Shown piece by piece: positions 44,942 through 54,157 of a stretch of 64,000 nt of DNA. The position numbers and the translations under genes are program-made. The notes beneath the pieces were generated by a model. The model was not told where the DNA came from, did no database searches, and saw only the letters and a list, made by a program, of their open reading frames with translations. Within the stretch, counting starts at the first letter, position 1. Each line of letters starts with the position of its first letter. The DNA comes from JABACD01 sp047639675 (GTDB lineage Bacteria; Planctomycetota; UBA1135; GCA-002686595), in the NCBI GenBank assembly GCA_047639675.1, contig JBLIOI010000008.1, positions 1-64,000 of the forward strand, in the 5' to 3' direction.

Positions 44942-46177
44942 TTGAGACACGAAGAAGGCAGTGCAGCGCGCCGCGTCGCGGTCGTCGGCGGCGGGCCTGC
45001 GGGCTTGCGCGCCGCGGAAGTCGCCGTGCGCGGCGGTGCGCAGGTAACGCTATTTGAAGCTCAGCGTAGCGTTGGGCGCAAGTTCCTGATCGCGGGCAAG
45101 AGTGGCTTGAATTTGACCAATGGCGAGGAATTTGAACCCTTCCTCGCCCGCTACTCTGGTTGCGATTTGCCCACGAGCGATTGGCGCACCTGGCTCAGCG
45201 AATTCGACAACGAAGCTCTGCGGGCTTGGGCTGCGGGATTGGGCATAGAGACCTTTGTCGCGAAGAGCGGCAAGGTGCTCCCAAATCCCGTCAATGGCCG
45301 AATGCGAAGCACGCCGTTATTACGACGCTGGCTTGAACGCTTGCGTGAATTGGGTGTCGCGTTCAAAACCAGTCATCGTTGGATCGGCTTCGGCGAGAGT
45401 GACCAGCTTCTGTTCGAGCATCAGGGAATGCGTGTCATCCACGAATGCGATGCGACCATCCTCGCCTTGGGTGGCGCTTCGTGGCCCAAGACAGGATCGG
45501 ACGGCGCATGGACTTCGATCTTGGCGGCCAAGGGTATTCACATTGAGAGTTTGCGCGCTTCAAACTGTGGGTGGGAAATTGAATGGCCCGCTGAGCTTCT
45601 TAGAGAAGCGGAAGGGCTCCCGCTAAAGAACTTGGAGCTTCACGCAAAGGGAGTTTCCCGGCGCGGTGAATTGGTCATCACCCGCTACGGACTTGAAGGC
45701 GGTCCAATCTACCGCTTAGGGCCAGCTCTACGCGCGATGGCGAAACCAGAGCTTGTCCTGGATTTCAAGCCGGAGCTGACAAGCGATGAATTGCAGAAGC
45801 GCATGGGCCAAGTCACCCGTAACTTTGTTCGTGAGGCGCGGCGCCGATTAAACTTGGACCCTGGAACCTGCGCCTTGTTGAAGTACCTACCCGATCGCGG
45901 GCCTTGGCGTTCCTCTGAACAACTCGTCCATGAGATCAAGAACTGCCACATCAAGCTCAGCGGACCGAGACCGATCGCTGAGGCGATTTCCACGGCTGGG
46001 GGCGTCAGTTGGAGCGAACTCGATTCGAACCTAATGCTCAAGCAACTCCCCGGAGTCTATGTCGCGGGCGAGATGATCGACTGGGATGCTCCGACCGGCG
46101 GGTATCTACTGCAGGCTTGCTTTGCGACTGGATCGCGCGCCGGGAACCTATCGAGCGGCGATACTGCGCCCGGCTAA
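44942..46177 (+). CDS. HI0933-type NAD(P)/FAD flavoprotein
   Basis: Cytoplasmic flavoprotein of 411 residues. The predicted start is TTG, three bases after the previous stop, and no ATG lies before the FAD motif. Motifs include VAVVGGGPAGLRAAEVAVRGG, then KFLIAGKSGLNLTNGEE, GGASWPKTGSDG, and a C-terminal VYVAGEMIDWDAPTGGYLLQACFATG. The family is BaiN-like, TIGR03862 type. Members reduce unsaturated compounds or modify tRNA in unclear ways, so the substrate is left open. Confidence 0.85.
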   Translation: MRHEEGSAARRVAVVGGGPAGLRAAEVAVRGGAQVTLFEAQRSVGRKFLIAGKSGLNLTNGEEFEPFLARYSGCDLPTSDWRTWLSEFDNEALRAWAAGLGIETFVAKSGKVLPNPVNGRMRSTPLLRRWLERLRELGVAFKTSHRWIGFGESDQLLFEHQGMRVIHECDATILALGGASWPKTGSDGAWTSILAAKGIHIESLRASNCGWEIEWPAELLREAEGLPLKNLELHAKGVSRRGELVITRYGLEGGPIYRLGPALRAMAKPELVLDFKPELTSDELQKRMGQVTRNFVREARRRLNLDPGTCALLKYLPDRGPWRSSEQLVHEIKNCHIKLSGPRPIAEAISTAGGVSWSELDSNLMLKQLPGVYVAGEMIDWDAPTGGYLLQACFATGSRAGNLSSGDTAPG

Positions 46178-46227
46178 GTCGCGCTTTTTCGCCGGGCTCC
46201 GTATCGCCGTTTGCTAGGCTCCCCCGC

Positions 46228-47964
46228 ATGGCAATCGCTGCATCGACTCGAGTCCTCGTCGCTTCCTTCGGCTTCGCGCTCCTCACTACGGCCTGCGGAA
46301 GTGAAGCCACCAAGCAACCCAATGTGCTCTTGATCTCGCTCGACAGCACGCGCCGGGACATGCTTGGAGTCTACGGCTACCAAAGTCCCAATGCGCCGGG
46401 AGTGAGTAACACGCCCAACTTGGAGGCTTTCGCGGCTCAAGGCATCGTGATGGAAGAAGCCTACTCGACGACTTCCTGGACCCTCCCGTCGCACGTTTCG
46501 ATGTTGCTGGGTGAACCGGAGTTGGTGCACGCAGTGGATCTGGATCATCAACGGCCCGATCCGGACCTGCCGCCGCTTGCTTCGCTATTGAAAGAAGCGG
46601 GCTATCGAACGGCAGGCTATTTCTCGGCTCCCTATTTGGAATCTCACTTTGGTTTCGCGCGGGGATTCGATCGCTATCAAGGCTGCTACGGCGAAGTGAT
46701 GACATCGGCCAACGGCTTGGCGCGCCTCGCGCGTGACAGAGTTCAACTCGCCGAGAAGTCCGGCGACCCGGCTGCACTCGTGCAAGCCATCAAGGATGAA
46801 ACAGCGGCAGACCAATCGATGCGCGCAGCTGTTCGGCGCACCTTGAGTTCTAGCCAGGTGACCGGCGCAGTCTTGGAGGAACTCGATCAAGCGGCGAATG
46901 GAGACCAGCCCTTCTTCGTTTTCGCGCACTTCTTCGATCCACACTACGACTACGTAGCGCCGGCGCCCTACGACACACGCTTCGATCCGGACTACACGAG
47001 CTCTATCAGCTTTGACGACCTCCTGGGCAATCCCGCAATCAGCCTGCCCGACGAACGCACGCCCTTCCGGCGCAAGCAGGTCCTCTCGGAGCGCGACTTG
47101 GATCACGCGCGCGCGCTCTACGCGGGCGAGCTAGCTTGGACCGACTCGCAACTCGGATTGATCTTCGACAAGCTCGACGAGCTCGGGCTTACGGAAGACA
47201 CCTTGGTCATCATCACCGCAGACCACGGCGACGAGTTCTTCGAGCACAAAAACCTCGGACACCGTTCCACGCTATTCGAGGAACAGGTACAAGTTCCGAT
47301 GATCCTGCGCTATCCAAGTCAGCTACCCAAGGGTGAACGTAGACGTGGACTCGTCTCGACAATCGATGTCGTGCCGACCGTACTCGAGCTGACTGGCGTT
47401 GAATCTCCCGAAGGTCTTTCCTCGTCTAGCTTCGCGGGTTTGGCGGAAGGCGAGGACGATGCAGAAGGGCGCTTTGTGTTGGGTCGCATCGTTCGTCACT
47501 CCTCAGGACGCATCCAATTGCCCGGAACGCTGGCCAGGGATGTGGCCGCAGTGCGAATGACTTTGCTTGAGACCTTCAGGCAAGGCTCCATCAAAGTCAC
47601 ACGCGAGCGCAATTGGGCGACGCTTCAGGAAGAGGTTCCAGAAGATGTACGCGCAGCATTTGAGACACAGTCAGCGGCAATTCGCTCTCAAGAACGTTTG
47701 ACTTGGATCGATATAGAGCGCTTCCCGATGGAACGCCCCAAGCAACACTCTGACAAGTTCGACGACCCTCGCGCGGCTCTGGCCCTGCTTCATTTTCAAG
47801 AATGTTACCGCGAGCTTCTTGCTCGCCGCGGCCAGGCTGGCGCGGTGGAGGCTGGCGCTCGTGATGCACAAATCTCCGCGCTTGAAGCCCTGGGTTACGC
47901 AGGAGTTGGCCTCGGGGCATCCGGCGACGAAGACAAGTTTGTCTTCCCTCCACCGGGCGAGTGA
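46228..47964 (+). CDS. Sulfatase-like lipoprotein, Thr nucleophile (second)
   Basis: Second sulfatase-fold hydrolase, 578 residues from ATG 46228. A longer frame runs back into the flavoprotein and is rejected. Signal peptide and lipobox near LLTTACGSE suggest lipid anchoring. Metal sites are present (LLISLDSTRRDMLGVYGY; ITADHGDEFFEHKNLGHR). The nucleophile region reads SWTLPSHVSMLLG, with Thr instead of Cys/Ser and His instead of Arg, as in 30813-32309. The insert at about 150-215 is longer than in simple sulfatases. It is probably a phosphoester or alternative hydrolase rather than a formylglycine sulfatase. Confidence 0.85.
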   Translation: MAIAASTRVLVASFGFALLTTACGSEATKQPNVLLISLDSTRRDMLGVYGYQSPNAPGVSNTPNLEAFAAQGIVMEEAYSTTSWTLPSHVSMLLGEPELVHAVDLDHQRPDPDLPPLASLLKEAGYRTAGYFSAPYLESHFGFARGFDRYQGCYGEVMTSANGLARLARDRVQLAEKSGDPAALVQAIKDETAADQSMRAAVRRTLSSSQVTGAVLEELDQAANGDQPFFVFAHFFDPHYDYVAPAPYDTRFDPDYTSSISFDDLLGNPAISLPDERTPFRRKQVLSERDLDHARALYAGELAWTDSQLGLIFDKLDELGLTEDTLVIITADHGDEFFEHKNLGHRSTLFEEQVQVPMILRYPSQLPKGERRRGLVSTIDVVPTVLELTGVESPEGLSSSSFAGLAEGEDDAEGRFVLGRIVRHSSGRIQLPGTLARDVAAVRMTLLETFRQGSIKVTRERNWATLQEEVPEDVRAAFETQSAAIRSQERLTWIDIERFPMERPKQHSDKFDDPRAALALLHFQECYRELLARRGQAGAVEAGARDAQISALEALGYAGVGLGASGDEDKFVFPPPGE

Positions 47965-48112
47965 ACACCCTGCGGCCCTAAGCTCGCGTTTTCGCAGGAA
48001 TGACATTTCGCGAACCCGTCCGGATTGCCGCGAGGAGTAGACTTTGAGCAACGCGCGTCTCAAACAGACGCACACTCATAGAGTCGCGGTTCTCCGCACA
48101 GTGCTCCCAACC

Positions 48113-49168
48113 ATGAAACAACAACTTCTCGTCGGTCTAGCCGGCGCAATCCTTGCCGCCAGTACGATGGCGCAAGACGGACCGACGCTGAAAGTCGGCG
48201 ACGCAGCCCCAGCGCTCAACGTGGCGGAATGGGTCAAAGGCTCGCAGGTCAACAGCTTCGAATCAGGCAGCGTATATCTTGTCGAGTTCTGGGCCACCTG
48301 GTGAGGCCCCTGCATCTCGAGCATGCCTCACCTCTCGCAGTTGCAGAGAGACAATAAAGATTCCAAGTTCACCATCATCGCAGTCACAGCTGAAGATAAG
48401 TCCAACACCCTCGAGGCCGTCAAAGGCATGGTCGAGGACAAGGGCGACGGCATGGACTACACCGTCGCTTGGGATAACGATAGGAACACCTACACGTCCT
48501 TCATGACGGCCGCAGAGCAGCGCGGAATCCCCGCCAGCTTCTTGATCGACAAGTCCGGCAAGATCGCCTGGATCGGACATCCGGCAAACGCCGACGTTCC
48601 GATCGCTGGAGTCATCGATGGGACCTGGGACAATGTCAAAGGCCCCGCGATGATGAAAGCCATCAGAGAGGCCCGTGCGGCGATCTACCGCAGCGCCGCC
48701 ACCGATCCCAAGGCTGCACTTGAGCTTCTGACGGCCTTCCGCAAGGACAACCCGACAGCCGCCAAGGGCCTTGAAGGCATCCACTTCACGATCCTCTCGA
48801 AGCTTCCCGATCACAAAGCGGAAACCGAGAAGCTCGGAGCCAGCATCATTGCTCAAGCCATCGACAAGGGAGACTCCAACGCACTCAATGGATTCGCTTG
48901 GAACCTAGTCGACCCTGAGGTCAAGACGGAGAACCGCTTCTTGGGCTTGGCGTTGAAAGCGGCTGAGCATGCCAACAAGCTCACCGAGAATAAGAGCCCG
49001 GCTGTCCTCGACACTTTGGCACGCGTCTACTTCTGGCAAGGCGAGCTTGATAAGGCCGTCAAGACTCAGACGATTGCTACAGACAACGCTGAAGGCAAGA
49101 TGAAAGAGTCGCTGTCAAAGGCCCTCGACGAGTACAAGAAAGCTCTGAAGGACAAGGAAGCTGCTTAG
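48113..49168 (+). CDS. Secreted TlpA/thioredoxin-like selenoprotein (UGPC)
   Basis: Thioredoxin-fold redox protein whose frame is interrupted by one TGA (48302-48304). Read through, the 351-residue product is colinear before and after it. Signal peptide: QLLVGLAGAILAASTMAQ. The active site reads FWATW-U-GPC, so the TGA falls exactly on the resolving/attacking Cys of WCGPC; I call it selenocysteine at residue 64, with Cys67. The rest of the fold continues (FTIIAVTAED and RGIPASFLIDKSGKIAWIGHP with its cis-Pro). Helical repeats follow to the end, with a TPR-like LDTLARVYFWQGELDKAVK. A hairpin beginning at the TGA is a SECIS candidate. No selenocysteine-machinery gene lies in this window. The alternative is a one-base error or a broken gene. 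Confidence 0.85.
48302..48330 (+). promoter_or_regulatory. Candidate SECIS hairpin at the in-frame TGA
   Basis: UGAGGC (48302-48307) pairs perfectly with GCCUCA (48325-48330). UGC (48311-48313) pairs with GCA (48321-48323), leaving the loop AUCUCGA. A bulge of CCC against U separates the two stems. A G lies in the loop 18 bases into the element, within the usual distance for bacterial SECIS. SelB binding is inferred from position and fold only. Confidence 0.6.
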
Positions 49169-49186
49169 GTAGCTCGAGATCACCAC

Positions 49187-49221
49187 GAAGGACGGCCCGG
49201 CAATTTGCCGGGCCGTCCTTC
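49187..49221. terminator. Strong bidirectional terminator
   Basis: A near-perfect hairpin: GAAGGACGGCCCGGCAA pairs with TTGCCGGGCCGTCCTTC around one central T. It serves the selenoprotein gene on one side and the TMTC-like gene on the other, and overlaps the latter's stop by two bases. Confidence 0.9.
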
Positions 49222-51871
49222 ATTTTCGATTCGGTGCCCAGATGCGCAAGTCGGCCCGGACCTTCTCGGCTTCGCCCTGGTCACCGTTCAGCGTGTGCAA
49301 TTGAACGAGGGCTTCCAGAGCGCGCACATAGGCCAAGTCGCCGGGCCTTGTGAGGGCCAGCGCATCTTTCGCAGAAGTAAGGGCTAAAGCGCGCACTGCC
49401 GCGTCTCCTGCCTGGACTTCCGACCGAAGAGCAAGGGCGCTCTCCCCTAGAGCCTGTAAGCACTCGGCCGCAAGCAGCTTGACTTCCTCCGCACGCTGTC
49501 CGTTACGGCTTGCGATCTGCTCGAAGCCCTGTGCGGCGGCGCGCCAACGTCCAAGTCGCATCAAGATCGTGTTGTAGTCGACGTGCAAGCCCGGTGTACG
49601 CACCTGGCGTTCGATGGCAGCGCGCAGCGCTACCTCCGCCATCAACAAGTTGCGTTGGGCTTCCGCGGAGGAGAGCCGCTCAGTAACCGTGGTAGCTAGC
49701 AGCTTCTTGCCAATGGCTACGAGCCCTTGACGCGATGCGCCGTGCAAAGGTTGAGCCGAAAGAGCCGTTGTGAAGTGTTGCAGCGCGGCCCCGAAGTCCC
49801 CTTGTACACGAGCCAACTCACCACGTTCCGCGCTCACTAAGTAGTGCTTGGGACTGGCAGCTTCCGCGCGCGCGATAGCTCGCGAAGCTTGTTCGTAGCG
49901 TCCTCGATCGCGCAGGAACTGAATCAAGTACAGGTGCGGGCCGAGTGAGGCGACGTCGGAGCCAATCGCTTCCTCGAAGAGCGCTTCGGCGCTGGCGTCA
50001 TCCCCTAGGCGCCCGTGGATGCGCGCCAATTCGACGCTCACTCGCACGCGCTGCATGCGCAGAGCGTCGTCATCAGGTATCGGAAGGGCGAGCACACGCT
50101 GGAAGTGCTGCTTAGCCGCGCTGTCGTTCTCGAGAGCTGACTCCAAGAGTCCTAGAGCCAAGAGATAGGCAAAGCGCATCGACTCAGGACGATCCCCCAG
50201 TTGCAACAACACACGCCGTGCGCGCTCGGCCTCGCCGCGCGCCAGGCAACTGTCCGCGAAAGCGGTGAGCGTATCCGGCGGCATGACGCTGAACTGGCCG
50301 GTTTCCAGAATTGCTTGGAACTCGCGCGATGCTGTGCTGGCGTCGCCGCGCTGCTGGGCGATGCGAGCGACCTCGTAGCGAGCTTCGATATAGGTAGGGT
50401 CGATGGCGACCGCACGTTCGTAAGCGGCAAGTGCCTTAGCAAGTTCCGCCTGAGCGGCTTGGCCTTCCCGCGCTCGCTCCATTTCGACGCTTCGCTCATA
50501 GGCCAGGACCCCCAAGTTGTACTGCGCGCGTACGGATCCCGGGTAGGCCTCGGTGGCCGCTTCGAATAAGCGATACTCTGATTCGTAGTCTCCGTTGCGG
50601 CTAGCCGTTCGCCAACTCGCAAGGATCGTAGTTAGAGCGATCAGCCCCCAGACAAGCGGCTTCTTCTTGGAAGCATAGGTTTGCACGAGGGCCCCGAACG
50701 CCAGGCAAACGGCGAAAGAAACCAGGTATAGAACGCGCTCCCCAAGGTTCGTGCCGATGATGAAGGCCAAGTTCGAAACGGGAAAGAGAGTCCCGAAAAA
50801 GAACAGTGTGGCGGCCGCGAACATAAAGTAACGACGCGCGAGTAAAGCACCGAAGGCCCCCAAGAAGAGAGCAACAGCAAGTAGCGCCCAAGCAAGAGAA
50901 CTACCCCCGACGAGACCTTCAGAAACTGGAATCGCACCGAAGGAGTAATCAATTGTGAGCGTCGCAGGAAAAACGAGCAAGCCTATCTCGCGACCCAGTA
51001 AGTTCGCCGCGTCATCGACACGCTCCAGCGCCGACAGGTCGCGCAGCGGATTGGCGTGCAGGTGAATGTCATTCGAATCGGGAACCAAGGCGCCCAGCAC
51101 ACTGATGCGAACGAAGACGAACAGCGCTAGGACTGCGAAGTAACCCGCGTACAAATGCCAGCGCCGCAGAAGAGCCTTCAATGCCGCCTTGAAGCTATCC
51201 CCTTCTCGAAGCCGAGCGATGCCATCGAATAGAATCAGCACTGCGGGCAAGGTTGCCGACATCTCCTTGGCTAGCAAGCTGACGAAAAAGAGAGCGAGGG
51301 ACACTGCGTACAAAAGCCAGCGTCCGAGGTTCTTGCGCGGCAAGACAAGGCTATAAGCCAGCCATGCGCCGAAGAAGAATAACGCCGTGAGCAGATCCGC
51401 GCGCCCCGCAATGTAGGTCACGGCTTCCGTGTGAATCGGATGAGCGGCGAATAGCAAGCCGCCGGCTAAGGCGCCGATCCGCGAACACAGAATCCGACGC
51501 AGCAAGACAAGCACCGTCACAGAAGTGAACATGTGCAAAAGAATGTTAACCCAACGAAAGCCAACAGGGTCATCACCGGAAGCCGCCCAGTTCCAAGCGT
51601 AACTCAGGATCGTCAGCGGCCGGTACAAGGTCGCCCGATCGCCGAGCGCCTCGTCATATCCATCCCAGTAGCCCGTGCTAAGAATCGTTCCGAGGTCGCC
51701 CTCATGAACAATTTCGTTGTCCTGGATCACGAGCAAGTCGTCAAAGACGAAGGGTGCGCTAATCGCGGGCAGGTAGAGCAAGAGCGCGATGGCGGCAACC
51801 AGCAGCATCTCTAACCAGCCGAAGAGTTGGCCGGAGGCTTGTTCATCAGTCGCGCTGTTCTCGGAAGACAT
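49220..51871 (-). CDS. TMTC-like membrane protein with TPR domain
   Basis: Large protein (883 residues) with an N-terminal membrane domain and a long TPR tail, matching the TMTC class of O-mannosyltransferase-related proteins. The acidic motif in APFVFDDLLVIQDNEIV (about 38-54) and YRPLTILSYAWNW occur as in that family. About eight to ten hydrophobic helices run to about residue 430. The C-terminal half has TPR units (RAQYNLGVLAYERS; AYERAVAIDPTYIEARYEVAR). It probably glycosylates exported proteins using a polyprenyl-linked sugar. The transfer reaction is inferred. Confidence 0.83.
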   Translation of the reverse strand: MSSENSATDEQASGQLFGWLEMLLVAAIALLLYLPAISAPFVFDDLLVIQDNEIVHEGDLGTILSTGYWDGYDEALGDRATLYRPLTILSYAWNWAASGDDPVGFRWVNILLHMFTSVTVLVLLRRILCSRIGALAGGLLFAAHPIHTEAVTYIAGRADLLTALFFFGAWLAYSLVLPRKNLGRWLLYAVSLALFFVSLLAKEMSATLPAVLILFDGIARLREGDSFKAALKALLRRWHLYAGYFAVLALFVFVRISVLGALVPDSNDIHLHANPLRDLSALERVDDAANLLGREIGLLVFPATLTIDYSFGAIPVSEGLVGGSSLAWALLAVALFLGAFGALLARRYFMFAAATLFFFGTLFPVSNLAFIIGTNLGERVLYLVSFAVCLAFGALVQTYASKKKPLVWGLIALTTILASWRTASRNGDYESEYRLFEAATEAYPGSVRAQYNLGVLAYERSVEMERAREGQAAQAELAKALAAYERAVAIDPTYIEARYEVARIAQQRGDASTASREFQAILETGQFSVMPPDTLTAFADSCLARGEAERARRVLLQLGDRPESMRFAYLLALGLLESALENDSAAKQHFQRVLALPIPDDDALRMQRVRVSVELARIHGRLGDDASAEALFEEAIGSDVASLGPHLYLIQFLRDRGRYEQASRAIARAEAASPKHYLVSAERGELARVQGDFGAALQHFTTALSAQPLHGASRQGLVAIGKKLLATTVTERLSSAEAQRNLLMAEVALRAAIERQVRTPGLHVDYNTILMRLGRWRAAAQGFEQIASRNGQRAEEVKLLAAECLQALGESALALRSEVQAGDAAVRALALTSAKDALALTRPGDLAYVRALEALVQLHTLNGDQGEAEKVRADLRIWAPNRK

Positions 51872-51908
51872 GTGCAGAGCTTAACCTCGCAGCAGGCTGC
51901 CTATCGAG

Positions 51909-53912
51909 TCACATGCCATCGATTTCGAGATCACCGCAAGGAATCGTGACTTCGTGAAAGCTCTTGCCGGCAATGAGCTGGTACTCACCGGCTTCCAGCT
52001 CCTCCCACACGGCGAAGCCTTGCGTATCGAGGCTCGCAGATCTCATCGGCCCCTCGCGATCCAGCGGGCTCAAAGAGAGGACACGGCCTTGTTCGCCCCT
52101 TGCGCAATGCACCCGCAGTGCATAGAGGCGCGGGATATCGAGCTGCACATGATTCTCGCCGGGAAGGACTTCGAGTTCAGCCTGATTCACTCGGACGGGA
52201 AAAGTCCACTTCTTCTCTTTGAGGTTCGGAGTGGACATCAGGCTCACCTGGTAACGCCCTGGAGTGATCCCGGAGATCTTCAGCGTTCCGCCTGGCCCAA
52301 TCTTCAGACCGTTCCCCGGATTGAGACCCTGCGCCGTCGACGGATCTTCCAAATTCGTCATTTGAATTCGCAAACGCCCCTCGCGACCACTTCCATCGTA
52401 TCCAAGAATCGTGACCTTCAAGGACCCCGGAGTTGAGAAGGTGAACTGCACTTCCCGCTGCCTCTTGCCCAGCTTGACAGTCTGCTGGCCATACAACGGA
52501 TGAGTGGCCTCGAGGTTCAGCGTGACGCTCGTCTTCTTGCCATCAAAGTAGGCCGCCTCGTCCGCCATCGCGAGGAGCAGCAGGTACTTGCCCTGGCCCT
52601 CGAAGAGCGAGTCAAGGTGCCCATTCGACGCGGACATGCCGCGCTTGACCTCCATCGTGAACCTCACGCCGCTTAGCCCGCGGCCATTTGGCCCAGTTGC
52701 GGAAATATGTATGGCTCGGGAACGATCCACCGGCGGAAGATCGAGATCACATTGAACAATCCCTCCAGTTCCTGAGAGTTCAATGATCTCGTGACGAGTG
52801 ATGGCCGAGTACCAACCACGCGAAACTCCGACCACGTAACGTCCCGGCTCCAAGTCAAGAAATGAGTACTCTGCCCCCGGCTCGATGCGGCGCGCCGTAA
52901 CCGAGTACAAGACGGCATTCAAGTCCAACTCCTGCTGTGGGCCCATGGGAAGCAGTTTCACGTGCAGTAAGTCCCCGGCAGGATCGCCCTTGGCGAGACG
53001 CGCTGTACCGCGAATCCCAAGGCGACCGCGCAGGTGCAAGTTGATCGTTGGAACGGAGTCGCGCCATTCAAAGTGCACGGTCGCCGTTTCCGAGGCAAGC
53101 TTCGCCAGTCCATCTGAAGCATCAACAGTCGAGTAGGCGGTGAGCTCGTAGACTCCAGGAAGTAGACGAAGAACGGGTGTGTTCTTTGACCAAGCGATCA
53201 GGTTCTCCGGACGCTCGCCGCCCATGAAGAACTCCCCTGGACGGATCGGAACCAGGGTGTTGATAAGCGCCGACTCGATCTCTGAGCCGTCCGGAGCGAA
53301 TACATGCAACGGTACTTCGAGAACAGCTCGGGCGATGAACTCGACGTCGCTTCCGTTCCTTATCGACTTCGTGATTGACGTGGCGATGATTTCATAGCCC
53401 GTAAGATTGGCAGCCAGGTCCCAGCGCACGTCTGGAAGGTGATCGAAGAGGAATGTTCCGTCACCGGCGCTGCGCATATCTCGACTCTGATCATGAACTT
53501 CATGAAAGCGCTCAGCAGCGCTTCGCAGGACTTCGTCAAGGGACTCCGTTCCTGGAGTTGGCTGAGCCAACCCTGAATATGCAACTCCGTGAAGTTGCAG
53601 TAGGACTCCTGGCAAAGCCTGACCGGACTCATCGAACACTCGTCCGCGGATCGTTCCCGTGCCTTCTACAATCGCCACAGCCGCGATGTCGGGTGTTTTC
53701 TGGCGTCGATCGACTTGCGATTTGAACGGAAGAGAGTTCGCACTCGCCGCATCTGATCGTGCGAGCGCTTGCGTTGTGGCGGATGCCGGAGCGACTAAGG
53801 CCAAGTCCTCCTCCGTACGCTCCTCCGAACCCGCAGCTAGAAAACCCAACGCGACTCCAATGGCTGCTCCTAGCAGCAGCCCGATAACAAAACGGCCGTT
53901 GGTTGACTCCAT
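51909..53912 (-). CDS. Secreted protein with carboxypeptidase-regulatory-like domains
   Basis: Exported 667-residue protein with an N-terminal anchor (FVIGLLLGAAIGVALGFLAAG). At about 85-115 a clear regulatory-like beta domain occurs (GTIRGRVFDESGQALPGVLLQLHG). Further beta segments (ISGITPGRYQVSLMS; LEAGEYQLIAGKSF) repeat the same type. No catalytic residues were found. Such proteins are common on planctomycete surfaces. It may belong to the same surface-protein set as the pair at 39473-42957 and the partial gene at 63767. Confidence 0.7.
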   Translation of the reverse strand: MESTNGRFVIGLLLGAAIGVALGFLAAGSEERTEEDLALVAPASATTQALARSDAASANSLPFKSQVDRRQKTPDIAAVAIVEGTGTIRGRVFDESGQALPGVLLQLHGVAYSGLAQPTPGTESLDEVLRSAAERFHEVHDQSRDMRSAGDGTFLFDHLPDVRWDLAANLTGYEIIATSITKSIRNGSDVEFIARAVLEVPLHVFAPDGSEIESALINTLVPIRPGEFFMGGERPENLIAWSKNTPVLRLLPGVYELTAYSTVDASDGLAKLASETATVHFEWRDSVPTINLHLRGRLGIRGTARLAKGDPAGDLLHVKLLPMGPQQELDLNAVLYSVTARRIEPGAEYSFLDLEPGRYVVGVSRGWYSAITRHEIIELSGTGGIVQCDLDLPPVDRSRAIHISATGPNGRGLSGVRFTMEVKRGMSASNGHLDSLFEGQGKYLLLLAMADEAAYFDGKKTSVTLNLEATHPLYGQQTVKLGKRQREVQFTFSTPGSLKVTILGYDGSGREGRLRIQMTNLEDPSTAQGLNPGNGLKIGPGGTLKISGITPGRYQVSLMSTPNLKEKKWTFPVRVNQAELEVLPGENHVQLDIPRLYALRVHCARGEQGRVLSLSPLDREGPMRSASLDTQGFAVWEELEAGEYQLIAGKSFHEVTIPCGDLEIDGM

Positions 53913-54034
53913 GAAGCGTGGTCCGAAACGGTGAGAATAAGAGCACAGTGGTCTGCGAAAGAGATTACCGCAAACCGCCCGGAGAGAGAACGGAAACGCT
54001 CCTTTGAAGAGGGCCTTGACGAATCGCCCTCAAA

Positions 54035-54157
54035 ATGTCATCTGTTGGCGACATGTCCGGAAAGGCCCAGATCGACTCCATCTTCAAAGCCCTTGCTGAC
54101 CCCAGTCGGCGAGCGATTCTGGATAGGTTGTCCAAGAAACCCGAACGACGACAATGA
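54035..54157 (+). pseudogene. Truncated ArsR-family regulator
   Basis: A 40-codon frame beginning at ATG 54035. Residues 12-32 (QIDSIFKALADPSRRAILDRL) are the unmistakable first helices of an ArsR winged-helix regulator. The recognition helix and wing, about 60 more residues, are missing. Its stop overlaps the start of the next gene by four bases (ATGA). ArsR genes commonly pair with AHSA1/SRPBCC genes, so I infer an internal deletion that joined the two. It is too short to bind DNA as a normal ArsR. Confidence 0.7.

Noticed and set aside
46009..46227. N-terminal extension of the second sulfatase-like protein
   Set aside because: It lies inside the flavoprotein gene in another frame and has no signal character; the lipobox-bearing start at 46228 is better.
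48044..48304. Reading the thioredoxin region as two separate genes or as a simple pseudogene
   Set aside because: Both halves are in the same frame, the stop falls on one exact catalytic residue, and the second half has no start or ribosome site of its own.
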